Origin: Gigaspora rosea
Taxonomy: Eukaryota; Glomeromycota; Glomeromycetes; Diversisporales; Gigasporaceae
Direction of reading: 5' to 3'
NCBI GenBank assembly: GCA_003550325.1
Contig: QKWP01002136.1
Span: 20,382 to 84,381, forward strand
Length of the DNA: 64,000 nt
Below, one piece after another: positions 35,629 to 48,603 of this stretch. Positions within the stretch are counted from its first letter, which is position 1. Every line of letters begins with the position of its first letter. Below the pieces are notes generated by a model, which worked only from the letters and a program-made list of their open reading frames with translations, did no database searches and was not told the origin of the DNA. The translations under genes were made by a program, and so were the position numbers.

Positions 35629-37310
35629 CAGGGTGTAGGTGAGATTTTCTGGGTCACGTGGACGCTGACTCTCCGACCCTAATCCGGATGATCGTTACAT
35701 TACTGCTATATTAGTGATAATCGTACATGTGTACCCAGATAATTTTTTTTTATTTTTATTTATTTTTTCTATTTTTTTAGGTTAATGATTTAATGATTTA
35801 CTTTCACTGTAGTTGGAGTCGTCGTTAATGAAGTCGTCGTTAATGGAGTCGTCGTTAATGGAGTCGTCGTTAATGGAGTTGTCGTTAGTAGAGTTGTTGT
35901 TAGTGGAGTCGTCGTTAATGGAGTCGTCATTAATAGAGTCGTCGTCGTCAATAGAGCCGTTGTTAATGGAGCTGTCGTCAAAGGAGTCATCGTTAATAGA
36001 GTCGTCATGGTGCCATGACGCCGTTATAGGTGAGTTGCCTTTGCTGGTGTTTTTTTTTGTTGTCGTATCTCTACTTTCCATCTTTTCTTTTTATAATCGT
36101 TGGTTTCCATCCATTTTGGTGCCGCTATTATGGAAGGTGACGCGTATTTGTATTGCCTTTGGGGTAGATTTCGTTGCTTGATTTTCTTCTGGTGTCGCTG
36201 GTGTTTTTTATTTGTTACATATTTAACTTTTCACTTCTTTCTGTAGTTGTCTTTCGTGTATCGTTATACTGTAAATGGGTGCTGCCAGCCATTTCGTCGT
36301 GATTGGAGGTATCGTCTTGTAGGGTTAGAGCGAATTGGTTGTTAGGATTAGTTGGTAGGGTTAGGGTAAGTTGGCTAGTAGGTTAGGGTAAGTTAGTTGG
36401 TATGTTAGAGTTAGTTAGTTGGTATGTTAGGGTAAGTTAGTTGGTATATTAGGGTAAGTTAGTTGGTTAGGCCATCCTCTCATATTTGTTTATTTTAGTC
36501 TGCGATGAAACGATTTACTGGTGTGGGTAAGTTTTGCTGTTTGTGTGCTGAGTCTTCGATCGTTCACTTTCGTTGTTTCCGTTTTGTGGGTCTTGTCGTT
36601 AGTGGAGCTGTGTTGGGTCTTTTGTGATAATGGTCGTCCCATTTTTGTTTTTCCTAAAAATAAAAAAAATAATTTAAATAATTAATTAAATAAATAAATT
36701 AAATTAAATTATAACGAATTAAATAAATAATTAAAATGATAAAAAAAAAATAAGACGAATATAAAAATTAAATAAATAAATAAATAAATTAAACGATTAA
36801 AGAAAAATTAAAATATTAAAAAAAAAATGATTATAAAAAAAAATAAGTAAAAATAAAAAATAAATAATAATTTAAATATACGAATTAAAAAAAAAGAAAA
36901 AATTTAAATTAAAAAATAAAAAACGAAAAAATTTAAAAAACTTAAAAAAATTAAAATAAAAAAAAAAATTAAAATAATTAAAAAAAATTAAAATAATTAA
37001 AAAAAAAAGAAAAATAAAAAAAATAAAAAATTTTAAATTAAAAAAAAATAAAAAATTTTAATAAAAAAAAAAAATAAAAAAAAAATAAACGATTTTAATT
37101 AATGCACCAAGATCTATTTAAGCATTAGTTTTTGGCGCGTGTCGGGATTCTTTGTTGGACAGATTTGGAATAGTTAACCCAGATTGGCTATTGTTTTCCT
37201 CTCCAGAAGTTTGTATTACCGCGCAAATAAGCGATCACATGATCATATGATCCCGATCGGAATCGGAGGCCGGATTGTCACGTGACCCAGAAAATCTCAC
37301 CTACACCCTG
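35629..37310. mobile_element. Large TIR element (~1.7 kb) packed with minisatellites
   Basis: CAGGGTGTAGGTGAGATTTT followed by CTGGGTCACGTG at the left is inverted at the right (AAAATCTCACCTACACCCTG), over 30 bp nearly perfect. CCTAATTTAG occurs just outside both ends (35611-35620 and 37318-37327) and may be a 10-bp target duplication. The ends match those of 11765-12073. Contents in order: a GTCGTTAATGGA minisatellite (about 35815-36005), GTTAGGGTAAGTTAGTTGGT repeats (36320-36465), A-rich low complexity (36655-37085), and a truncated copy of the CGCGCAAATAAG family (37093-37231). The frames over the minisatellite are open in several registers and are not treated as genes. Confidence 0.8.
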
Positions 37311-37441
37311 GTGCGGTCCTAATTTAGAAATACCAAATATGGAAATTTTCTTGACTGAACTTATGTATTTTGATATTTGTTTTTTTCGACAAACATATTT
37401 TCTTTCTTTTTACATAAATATTTCTTTCATACTTGGTTATA

Positions 37442-37763
37442 ATGGCTGACACTCAAGAAACAAAGCAAAATATCGCAGAGGAACATGTTTTAGTTGTCGA
37501 AAATACTTGTATTGTGGAATTGACTTACTTTAATGGTTCTAAATAATTCACCGGAAAAGGTTGATTTTTAGAAATAGATATAAAATATTTGGTCAATGGT
37601 CAATAAATAAACAAATTTACGCATTAAGGTTTAACTTGAATCAAACAAATAAAATAAAAGGTTACTATATTAAAAGAGTCACTAAATGGTATTTTATAAT
37701 ATTTAAAAATACAATTGATCCGTATGTTTCTCGTTTAGCAAAATTAAACCCTAATGCATGAAT
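37442..37763 (+). pseudogene. Short gene remnant, unknown
   Basis: A 34-codon frame starts MADTQETKQNIAEEHVLVVE and stops at 37546. Further coding-like sequence follows in another frame (GQWSINKQIYALRFNLNQTN, then a stop after KLNPNA at 37763). The N-terminus is well formed, but the pieces are separated by stops, so this looks like a truncated or decayed copy of a small multi-exon gene. No domain recognised. Confidence 0.3.
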
Positions 37764-38280
37764 GAAACGGATCTGTTTAAGAATTGTACTTTTACCAGAT
37801 TTTCTAGCACCTTTTAAATTTTAATTTTACGATAAATCAAGTCGGATATTATTAAAATTATTACTAGCAAATAATTTTATCAAAAAAACCTACCCAGGAA
37901 AGATAATTTTACTTTAGTTTTCATTTTCATTTTATACGTTTATTAGTGGTGTCACTAGATCCACAATCAATCATTAAAAGCTGTCTTTTGTTCTGGATTT
38001 GAATAATCATAGAGGACTAATAAAACAACTAAATGAGTTTAATTGTATACCTAATTGGTGGGTTAAATTTAGTGTGGTATAATAAACTCTGGCAAGGTCA
38101 AACAAGCCTAAAATAGGAATTTAGAATGAAAAGAATTAGTAGTTTAATGATAATAAAGAATTGGGAGTAGAGCAATATAGAGTGAGATCTGGGTTCGGGT
38201 CTTTTTAAAGCGGTTTGTTATGAGAGTACATACTGGGATACAAGCAAAAAACACTGGCTAACTTAATCTGTACCCAGAAA

Positions 38281-39100
38281 GGGCCCCTGAATACCAAAAA
38301 ATTTATATAGCTAACTCTGTCTAGAAAAACTAGCAAAGTGTACAGCTAAATTTGATTAAAATGTACGATATCAGCAAAATTAAACCTAAAATGTACGACA
38401 AAAATTTTATATTTATTGAAAATTTTAGCTAAAATGTACTATAAAACTATAGAATTTAACTGTAATATGTACAACAAATGTTTTATCATCATTATTATCT
38501 ATGGTAAACTATATATTTAATAATTATTGGATGAATCTATTTTCATCAACAGTTACAAAAATCTCAAAATTTTCAATCAAAATTGTAGCTATAAAATTAG
38601 CTTCTACAGTTTAACAAAAATTATTCTTTGCATAATATTATTATGTCTATAATTTTTCTAACCCCAATTAAAATAAAATTCGAGTACCATTTACTGCTAT
38701 TTATTTCAATCATAATAATTTTCGTTAAAATGTATAGCATTTTACTATAGGTTGATCTATCTATATGTAGTATACCAAATACTTTGACATGACAAGTGTA
38801 CAATAAAACAGAAAGTATAATAAATATACAATATACATTACAATAATAATGCTAAATTTGAATAAAAATGTACAACGAATCTTTTTTTGGTCATTAATTA
38901 ACTATACGATAAATTATCTTATCATTAAATGGGTGTACGACAAGCAATTTTGCCTAGTATATATTAAATGTACAATGAAAATCTCTATACGTGATTGCTT
39001 AAAAAGAAAAATTGTGTCACAGTACGACAAAACTTCTTAGAAAAATTTGAAAGTGTACGCATAGAGTTCACTATATAAAATTTTTTTTATTCAGGGGTCC
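38281..39100. mobile_element. GGACCC-family TIR element, 820 bp, 10-bp target duplication
   Basis: The left end GGGCCCCTGAATA and right end TATTCAGGGGTCC are inverted, and the match extends inward for about 40 bp. TACCCAGAAA (38271-38280) and TACCCAGAGA (39101-39110) flank the element, 9 of 10 identical. The interior repeats AAAATGTAC(G/A)A(C/T) many times on both arms. A 9-10-bp duplication suggests a Mutator-like mechanism. It is non-coding. Confidence 0.8.
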
Positions 39101-39429
39101 TACCCAGAGACAGTGTTTGAGAGTTTAAAGCGTTACTGGTAGATTAAGAAAACCGAGCAAATATAAAGGAAGTACTTGAATAATTATTAGAAAGAAATGA
39201 AGTTTAGTGTAGTTGCACAAATGTAATTAATAATAAAGTAGGTTTTTATAACAAAGCAGGTTTTATCATTCTACTGATTTAGAAAGTAGTGCTACGATAT
39301 AATATATTTGTTTTTTTTTGATTTTTTTTTGACTTTTTAATTACGCGATACGCATGCGAACAGACAAAAAATTTCAAAGGTGCACTTTTGATAAAATTTC
39401 TATAAAATGTACAAAGATGCATCAGAAAA

Positions 39430-39725
39430 GGACCCCGGACATGTAGTACAGAGGTCATACGTTACGTATTTTAGCAAAAACCCCTGAAATTTGAAAAGCA
39501 AAAAAACAGTTTTTGGCAATTATCTTGGCATCTAGTAGTCCAATTTGAATAAACTTTTTTTTAAAATGAAGCTTTCAGTGAGGCGCATCTAACAAAAAAA
39601 AGTTTATTCAATTATGATCACTGGATCAAACGTTATTTAAATAAATAGATTTTGTCATTTTTAGCAAATTAGACCAAAATTGGCCAAAATCCAGTTATGA
39701 CCTATATGAGAGATGTCCAGGGTCC
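39430..39725. mobile_element. GGACCC-family MITE, ~296 bp, 9-10-bp target duplication
   Basis: GGACCCCGGACATGTAGTAC and the inverse of its right end (GTCCAGGGTCC) define it; GAGGTCAT and its inverse continue the match inward. ATCAGAAAA occurs at 39421-39429 and 39727-39735. The interior has AAACTTTTTT-type stretches but no gene. Confidence 0.75.
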
Positions 39726-40491
39726 TATCAGAAAAGATACGTTTTTTGGGCAAAATGCATCAAAAACGTAACTTTTGTATCATTTTGCATAGAAACTTAG
39801 GGACCATCGCTACGCTCCGGCCAATAATTATAAAATTTTAATTATTAAAATAAAATTTATAAAATTTATACTAACTACCTAATAATAATTAATAAAAAAA
39901 TATAATCATTATTAAATTATTACTTTTAAAAATAAATATAATAAAGTTTATACTTACTCACTAATAATATATATATAAAATTAATCATTAAAAATTAGCT
40001 ATTAAAATATAATTTGATAAAGTTTATACTAATACTCTAATAATTATTCATAAAGAAATAGATTATTTATAAAAATTGGTATAAAAATAAGTTATTAAAA
40101 ATAGGTATATAGTACTAACCGTCTAATTATAATTAAAAAAATATTAATTAGGGCGCTGACAGATATTACGTAATATTTTTTTATTAAGGTGGTTACCCCC
40201 TTTCCCTCCACATCATATATGAAGTATATATATAGTATATTATACCCAGCTACCCCCTCCCCCCTAAAAATATTACGTAATATCTGTCAGTGCCCTTATT
40301 AAATTATTACTTTTAAAAATAAATATAATAAATTTATACTTACTCACTAATTAATATATTTAAGTTATATAATTAATAATTAAACATTAACTATTAAAAT
40401 ATAATTTAATAAAGTTTATACTAACCGTCTAATAATTATTAATAAAAAATATATTAATTATTAAAATAATTTTTAAGAATAAAGATAAATA
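39726..40491. repeat. AT-rich repeat array (left block) upstream of the LINE
   Basis: Loose repeats of AAAGTTTATACTAAC, CTAATAATTATTAATAAAAA and ATTATTAAAATATA recur. The same repeats reappear at 48605-48760, 51465-51610, 51890-52150 and 52450-52520. The first 100 bp (39726-39825) is the inverse of about 51600-51715. The MITE at 40150-40296 lies within. Confidence 0.6.
40150..40296. mobile_element. MITE, 147 bp
   Basis: AGGGCGCTGACAGATATTAC followed by GTAATATTTTT is inverted at the right (GTAATATCTGTCAGTGCCCT), 31 bp with one mismatch. The ends resemble those at 52256-52416. The centre is C-rich (CCCCTCCCCCC). It is non-coding. Confidence 0.8.
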
Positions 40492-40740
40492 AGCTTATGA
40501 TAAAACTCTTTCCCGTAGATTACTAAACCAAAACTAGAGCTAAGGGAAAATTGCAAAAAACAGTATAAACAAATACAAAATTTCTAATAATTATAGACCT
40601 CGAGGCCTAAAGTCAAATAAGAACCTATTTTCTTTAGTGCCCGTTCGAAAATAACTAAAAGGAAAGGAGATAGCCTCTTCCTAATGCCCCATGCGTTCTC
40701 CAACCTTCTAACAATGACTTCTAACCAACAACCATGAGTT

Positions 40741-43080
40741 ATGGAAGACATTCAACAACAATCCTTTGAAAACATCCATACCAGCGTCCAAGAATCACTT
40801 AACGCTCCCAAGAGTCACCCGGCTAAAAAAATCAAAACAGCAAACCAACCTTCGTCTCCAGTCACTACCTCTACACTCACAAAATTACTCAATTGTGGCG
40901 ATTCTAGTTTACCCCCGTCAGATTCATCGATTACATCATCGGACCAAAACCCATCAACAAACACAGCATCACATGATCCAACCATCACAACAACAACAAT
41001 GCACATCAATTCCCAAATTCCCATACTGGTTCCCCACATTAATCCAACTTACCCATCTGGCGGAAACAATGCACAAATGGTTACAGAAATTCCCACGCCC
41101 CTCCAAAAAGTTGATCAAAACAACTTACCCACAGAAAAATCATCCCAAATGGAAATCGATACTCCCATGACTGCTATTAGCCCTGATATGGAAGAATCAA
41201 CAACGACCTCACAAGTACCCTCAGACCCCAGAATTACAAACGGATTATCCCACTGATCAAAATATCTCTGACGCACGCTCCGATACAACCATGGCCTCTT
41301 CCCACGTCACCCACCCTCAGAGAACCTATAGTCAAGCACTCAAAGGACAGAATCGCCGGCCCATGACTGAAGCACAGGCTCATCAAATCGAACTCTGGAC
41401 TGACCATATTAGCACTAAACTATGACAAAGGCAAAACAAACCCTTCAACCCTATACTATGGCATAACGACGCTATCATCGATAGTTTTACCTCTGAAGAA
41501 AAATTTGCAATCTTCATCAATTACAAGTTTAAAGTCATACCAACAAACGAACCTATTCTAGAGGCCATTAAAGTTAAAATTAAACACCACGACACAGCAT
41601 TTTTCTGCACCTTCTCAAGAACTAAAGCAAATGAACTGGCACATCAGACTGCTTTCATGTCCCTTTTTTATAAAGCCTTAGAGAGATACAAAAATATACA
41701 TAACGTACTCTATAGAAATAAACACAACAGAGATCAAATCTACGACAAACTCAAACAGCAAATTGCAATCGACTACATTACAAACCTCGATATGATCAAG
41801 AAGAACCATCATGAAAACACAAGAGCAATTTTTTACGCAATTGGCTTCGCCCGTATCAGTTGTGCACTAACTTTCGAAAAAATGCGACAAATTATCCGTA
41901 CAGTTATAGACAAACAAAAAGAACCACTCCCTGATGATCCAGAAGACATACCCGCTAAGGTCAAAGAAATGCTACCTTTCTGCCTCCCCATAGATAACCG
42001 CACTGAAACCCGCGCAATAGTCGCAGCTCTTAGAAGAATTTATACCTTTGCATCACTTCTGGACAGATATTTCTATAGAATGTTAATACCGCTCCCACCC
42101 AACCCAAACGACCTAAACCCAGCAATCAAACATCACTTTCCAATCAAGCTCGAATGTCAACTGTCTGAATTGAGCAATTATCATAGTATTCTAAAACAAT
42201 ACTACACCTTTGAAAGGATGCCAGACAGCTATTTCGACCTACCACCCGCCAAACCCCCACTTCTATCTACTCCACAAGAACTTGACCATCGAATCCGTAA
42301 CCTCTTCCCATTCAGAACCAATGACACGGAAGACTTTAAACATCACGTTGAGATCCTAAGAATATACTACAAATTTAAGCGCATACTGAATGACTTTATT
42401 GTACCTAAACTCAGATTACCAACTGACCCCACAAAAGTTGCAACCCAACTACGTTATGAATTCCCAATTCAGGACAAAGAAATGGCCAAACACTTTCTAT
42501 CTGAAATCAAAAACAAATATATCATACCTATCCCAATGCCAGATAACTACATAACAGTTAACCCATCAGACAAACCAACTCTACCCACTGACCCTAATAA
42601 CGTCTTACTGGTCAATTTAACTGCACCAATTTGAAGTCAAGTAGTCCTACTTGACACTGTCAAACTACTCAGACAATATTATTACTTCCATAGAATACCT
42701 GATGAATGGATCGACATCCCGTTTGAAGCTACACTTGATAAACAAACCAAAATACCTATCACACTTAACGACTTTCTCCAATACGCCAAAATATATATTC
42801 CCGAAAAATACACCTCTTTACCATTTGCGAGTATGATAAGGTGAAAAAAGCAATTACAATCTTCCAAGAACTCTTCAACACAACTCCAATACCGCCTTAC
42901 CTAAATGAATTACCCAATCTACCAGACCCCGAATGGGACTTATTCAAAAAAAAGGAAAAGATACCCAAACAAATTATGAGCAGAAATAATGATAAAAATC
43001 TCTATACTGGGAACAAACAACCCTCACAAACACCCAACCAAAACGCCTCTGACAACAATCACACCCCCTCCTACTTTCCT
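40741..43080 (+). pseudogene. LINE ORF1-like protein, disrupted
   Basis: The region starts MEDIQQQSFENIHTSVQES with a Ser/Thr/Pro-rich, low-complexity N-terminus. It frameshifts near 41250 into SSHVTHPQRTYSQALKGQ, and continues through an in-frame stop near 41424 into a long, mostly helical segment (41657-42634: FYKALERYKNIHNVLYRNK) with three repeats of a block containing PxxYxxxPPxKPxLP and xxFP. TGA at 42632-42634 sits where Trp is plausible; the reading continues as SQVVLLDTVKLLRQYYYFHR and on to about 43080. No CCHC knuckle was found. ORF1 proteins package LINE RNA; this role is assumed from position. Confidence 0.6.
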
Positions 43081-43086
43081 TTAAAC

Positions 43087-46000
43087 CTCCTCCAACCACT
43101 AAAAATAATCACTCATAACGTTCAAGGATTAGGGAATAATCTCAAATTTCAACGATGGCTAGAATATTGTAATGATCAAAGAGCTCACATAATATCTATG
43201 ACAAAGACAAAATGGCCAGAATCGACTACTCCTCCCGTTCTCTTACTAACCCACTATACAAAATATACACAGCAAACTGTGGCAAAAAAACAGCCATTTC
43301 AAAAGAAGCCAGTATGGGAACAGCAATCGCATTATACCCCAAACTACAATCCTTCATCCATAACATAAAGAAAGTCCCCGGAATGGCAATCATGATTGAT
43401 TTATATCTCCCACAAAATACTAAAACAAGAATAATCTTAGTTTATCTACCCTCAACAGCCACCAAACACTCAAAAATAGCTACACAAACTATAACAAACT
43501 GGGCCCAAGAAGCGACCTCTCGACAACTCAACCTAATCGTACTCGATGATTTCAATAATAACATTAACGATAAGAAACTTCCATCAAATCACCTCTTTAA
43601 GAAATTTCTAGAAAGCGGCCAAACCAGTTTACTCGATTTTCACGATATTGAAAAATACACATAGTCCAGACAAGACACAAACAGTCAAATCGACGATATC
43701 TGGACAAGCTACACAATTTTACTGAACTTCACTACTCCCATATTAAACAGCTCTGACGAAATAACCAAGAGCGACCACAAGATCTTAACAACAGAATGGA
43801 ACACTGGAATAAATCGCCCATTACAACGTCAAAAAGAAGCAGTAGGAAAATTTATCTATATGACAGGGTTACAAAAGACGCTGGTCAGATTTCGCCGACG
43901 AAATTAAAAGAAAACTCGACGATTCTAATTTACAACTACGACAAATCACCGACAAACGCAACTTAACAAACTTTGGAACACTTGGGACAATATTCTAAGA
44001 TCGACTATAAACAAACATATCCCATATACTCATACAAAACCCCATACATTCCACAGCCACTCATTCAAAGCCACCCAACTACATAAAGGATTAACATTGA
44101 TTAGTAAAACGATATCAATAATAAAAACATCAAACACAACAACCCATTCTTAGATACAATAACCATCCTTAACAATAACCTACAAACCATTCACAAACTT
44201 ACAAACCTTAGAAACATCTAACTTGCAAATATCTGACTTATACGCAACTAACATCAACCTAACCTTACAACAACTCACACCTATACAAACTACCCTGCAT
44301 AAAGCCAGAAACATAGAAAATCAACAACAAAAGCGAGACACAATTAACTCATACATACAAAAACGATATAAGAATTTTACAAACAACACAACAAAGATGA
44401 TCAACAGCATACTCGGGAGACACACTGATAGTGTAACATACGACAATATTGTAACCCCAACCGAGGTAATCACAGAACCAGATCTAATAAAAGAAGCAAC
44501 ACTTCAACATTTCAAAAACTGGACAAATTCAACCCACTGAACGAAGCACTGTGGCAAGAGTGGAAACAGTTCTATGAACCAATTCTGAATACAAATAAAG
44601 ATATGTACGACAACATCACCCAAAACATAACATTACAGGAAGTAATTGAAACGATAAGTAAAGCACCACTCAAAAAAGCAACCGGCCTCTTTACCATCTC
44701 TAACGAAATACTTAAAAAACTGCCACTTGTCGCACATGAACTATTAACGAAACTGTTCAATGCCTACCTACAACTAAAATCAATTCCACAGAAATGGCGC
44801 GCCAGCCTCATCTGGCCCATATCAAAAAAACCACAATACAATGGTGACCTTACCTCAACTCAGCCCATAACGTTAATCGATTACACCAGGAAAATACTAA
44901 CAAAGATACTAACAGACAGACTCTCGAATATTTTACTAAAACTTGATGTATTAGCTCCATAAAATAATATAGCCATCCCCTTTTCATCAACCATAATTCC
45001 AATCTAGCAGTTAGGTCACATAATGGAAGATGCCCACACATACAATCGCGAATTCTGGATTCTACTCCAGGACATGTCGAAAGCCTATGATACCATACAC
45101 ATTCCTTTACTACGACATGCCCTGAATCGCCTCCATATCCCCTCCCAAATAACTAATCTCATAACCAATATATTTACCGACCAAAGCAATCAAGTCATAA
45201 CAACAATAGGGAAAACCAAAAAGTACACAGTGTAAGATGGCATCGATCAAGGGGAAACGTTATCCCCCATCCTTTGGAGAATATACTACGATCCTCTTAT
45301 ACACCGAATTGCAACACACTTTAAAGGATACCAAATGACTACTTCAATTCACCACAAAAATACCACTCTGACACACAACACATCAATTATAGCTTTCATG
45401 GACGACACAGCATGGGTCGCGTCTAAAAGATCAGAAATGGAAGACATACTAAAGATTGCCACTTCCTTTTACGAAATGGCAAATATCAGAGTTAACCCTA
45501 ATAAATCCGTCTTAGCACACAATTCCCAAAATCCACACGACAAACAAATAGTATTCCAAAATTATACCATAAGCAACATAGACCAAAATGAACCCTTCCG
45601 CTACCTGGGAGCGTGGTTCACAAGAGGGAAAAGTAATACCAACTTCCATCGGAAAATCCTACACGAAGCTAAACTTGCGAGCAAAAGACTCCGCATCACA
45701 AAGATCACAATAAAACAAGCAATTTATATAATCAACTCTGTTATAACAACAAGGATAGCATATAGAATACAATCTACTTACCTACCACCATCTAAAACTA
45801 AACAACTAGACTCACAATTAACAACTGTAGTGAGACACAAAGCACAACTTGCAAAAGGCGTTCCGTCATCAACACTGTATCACCCACACATTTACGAACT
45901 AAACAGCATATCACACATACAAACAACTCAACACATTAACATCCTAATAAAGATACTAACCTCAACTTCTTTTGATAAACAAACACTAAAATTCTGACTC

Positions 46001-47960
46001 CAACAACTCCAACTAGCGGCAAACACCAATGAATCCATCCTTAAACACAAACTATCATTTCCACTAAAAGAAGCATCAACAACTACCGCTCACATGATAC
46101 TACAACTCCACGATGAAGACATTTAACTTACAAGAAATAACAACAAATGGCCCATCCCTCATTACGAAATCGGTACCTCCATCAACACAATCCTCATACA
46201 CTCAAAACATCAAAACATACTCAAACATTACCTCAACAAACACGACGCCACCTATATCGAACAATTTATGAACTTCAATAATACCCAACTACTCGATTGG
46301 ACCACTTTTCATTACAACATACAGAAAATTCCCGCGGAAGAAAACCGCGCTGGTTCGAAGAAATAACAAAATTAATAAGAGATACATCAAACCCATCACT
46401 AACACTTCATACATCTAACCCCTTCATATGGAAAAAATGGTAACCAACCGCATCCAAATGGATAATAACACAAGACATGCAATTTGGCAGAATCTCAAGT
46501 ATAAAGAACGGAACAGCAAAAATACGTCACTTTGTTCTAAATGAGCAGAACAACCATCTTTTACCCTGCAAAAATTGCAACTTAACATCAAAAATTACCA
46601 ATACAACAAACTGTCATATATGTAGGAATATCTCATCGATCCACAGCATCAAAGTTGATAATAATAGGAAATGGCACGGACAGATAATTAATTTCATAGG
46701 AGTCAACAAAATAAGACAACCATTACCCAAAAAGACATCTAACCAAGAATACATCCTAGGCAAACACTATATAACAAAAAAGTACTGCGAAGCCTTCACA
46801 CAAATAGAACAATTTCTATGGGAATCATACTACAACAATCAACGCACAAACAAAGAAACCAATATTAAAATTCTTTTCCCACCTAATACAAATCCAACAC
46901 AACACCACCCAACATGCACTATCACTTACGGCTCCCTGGCAAGAATCATTAATCTTAACAATACGACATGGCCTTTCCAACAAAAACTCATAATTACCGT
47001 ACTCATATTCATATAGACAGTACTCCCAACAAAAGCAACAACTGTCATCACAACAAATACTATAAAAATAAAAAATCTAATTCAACTCATATCAAAAACA
47101 CCTTATCATCTAAAAGAACACACCCTAAAGGGAAACCTACTACACCACAATCTAAGCTTCTACTCAATCTATGAACTAAAGAACATCAGATACAACTTCA
47201 TCGTAGACGAACACTTATCCATACCAACTGAACCCACAATAACATTAACAACTGAATTCCAACCATCAAAATTCCTAACAAACTCCTTTCCTATACAATA
47301 TCACCAACTGGATCAACCATTTACACCACGACTACTCTTAAAAACTACATACAAAGCAAAAGCAATAAACCGATAGCTATCCCAAACAAGAATACACCAA
47401 TGGTACAAAACAAACAACATTAATTGGAAACTCACATACAATAGTTTTAACATACACAGCAGACCACTAGCAAGATCCACTAATCCTAAAGAAAAAAGAA
47501 TAAAAGCCTTCAAAGTGAAAACATTAACTTACGAACTACCCACCTTACAAACACTCCACAACAGAAACCCAGACATATATCCAAACTATGGATGTCCGCT
47601 ATGTCTCCAATCAATAGATGACACAACTCACTAGCTAACCTGTCCTAAGAATACAACTACACTCGAAAATATACTACATACAGTCCTAATAAAAATTTCA
47701 ACCAAAGAAAACATTCCCCTCTAACACAAAGAAAACTACATTCAAAACTTCATAAACACATATACCACTAACAATATCCTATTAGCAGCAATAACTACAT
47801 CCACACTATTCCCTACAGCTAATCAAACCACAGCCATCCGCATCACACCACACTTCTACCATACCATCATCAAGAAAATATACAAGAAAATCTGGACCAA
47901 AAATCGAACAGAAATCAACAAACTTACTCAACAACCACCATTCCCAACAACTCCACTCTA
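43087..47960 (+). pseudogene. LINE ORF2: endonuclease and reverse transcriptase, disrupted
   Basis: Endonuclease motifs are visible in order: ITHNVQGL (43105-43130), an LDDFNNN variant of GDFN, SQIDDIW and SDHKIL (43770 onward). Reverse transcriptase motifs follow: KATGLFTISNEILKKLP, KWRASLIWPISKKP, QDMSKAYDTIHIPLL, GIDQGETLSPILWRIYYDP, FMDDTAW (45395 onward, catalytic Asp pair), NPNKSV and FRYLGAWFTRG. Near the C-terminus is a zinc motif YGCPLCLQSIDDTTH with CP after it (47590-47646), typical of this ORF2 type. Several stops sit at expected Trp codons (43662-43664 TAG, 45995-45997 TGA, 47374-47376 and 47632-47634 TAG), and frameshifts occur near 43210 and 44980. An RNase H domain was not confirmed. 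Confidence 0.85.
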
Positions 47961-48273
47961 GAAACAAGACTATACCCCACCACTGAAGCACTAAATTTTA
48001 ACAACTGGACACAATTATTCATTTACAATAACATATCACCTAACTTAATTAATAATAATCCGGAGGTCTCTGACCGATCTGGTAAAGATTAGGTCTAAAG
48101 TAAATTAGCTTTATCCTCTCTTCCCCTATATGAAATGTATCATTACAAAATTTGTATTTTTTTATAATTTCATTAATAAACGGAACAGAGGAAAGACCTC
48201 TCTTTTAAAAAAAAAATAAAAAAATAAAAAAAAAAAATAAAGATAAATACAATAAAAGGAAATTGCTAATTTA

Positions 48274-48603
48274 CACCACAGGTAATTATCGCCTATAGTC
48301 AATTTACCAATTAAAATTCAGAATCAGGTGTAACATGTAGATCAATTTTTGTGTAACAAAAACAAAAAATTTTTTAAAAATTGCTAAAATTGCTTCTAAT
48401 CTAAAATTTTGTCTATGAAACTACTTTTTTTTATACAAAAAAAAATTCCTCGCTAAATTTTACTATATATAAAGCCCTACCCTAATCCCTAACCTTCACC
48501 TTTACCCTAATATTAAAGAGATTTAATTTTTATTTAATAAAAATTGTTTGTTTTGTTTATTTTTTTATGCATTGTAGATCACAGGTGATAATCACCTGTG
48601 GTG
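48274..48603. mobile_element. CACAGGTG-type MITE, 330 bp
   Basis: CACCACAGGTAATTATCGCC at the left and the inverse of GGTGATAATCACCTGTGGTG at the right are 20-bp ends with two mismatches. The interior contains CCCTACCCTAATCCCTAACC. Related inner sequence occurs at 53640-53890. It is non-coding. Confidence 0.75.

Larger units (their letters stand above)
40492..48235 (+). mobile_element. Full-length APE-type LINE with 14-bp target duplication
   Basis: AATAAAGATAAATA flanks the element exactly (40478-40491 and 48236-48249), and the 3' end is an A-rich tail (about 48207-48235). The body carries a 5' leader, an ORF1-like region and an ORF2-like region. The sense strand is conspicuously poor in G and rich in A and C. 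It belongs to the non-LTR retrotransposons with an apurinic-type endonuclease; I cannot assign the clade. It moves by target-primed reverse transcription into the surrounding AT-rich array. Confidence 0.92.

Noticed and set aside
35782..36181. Ser/Asp-, Thr/Leu- or Met/Glu/Ser-repeat proteins
   Set aside because: All come from the GTCGTTAATGGA minisatellite read in different frames.
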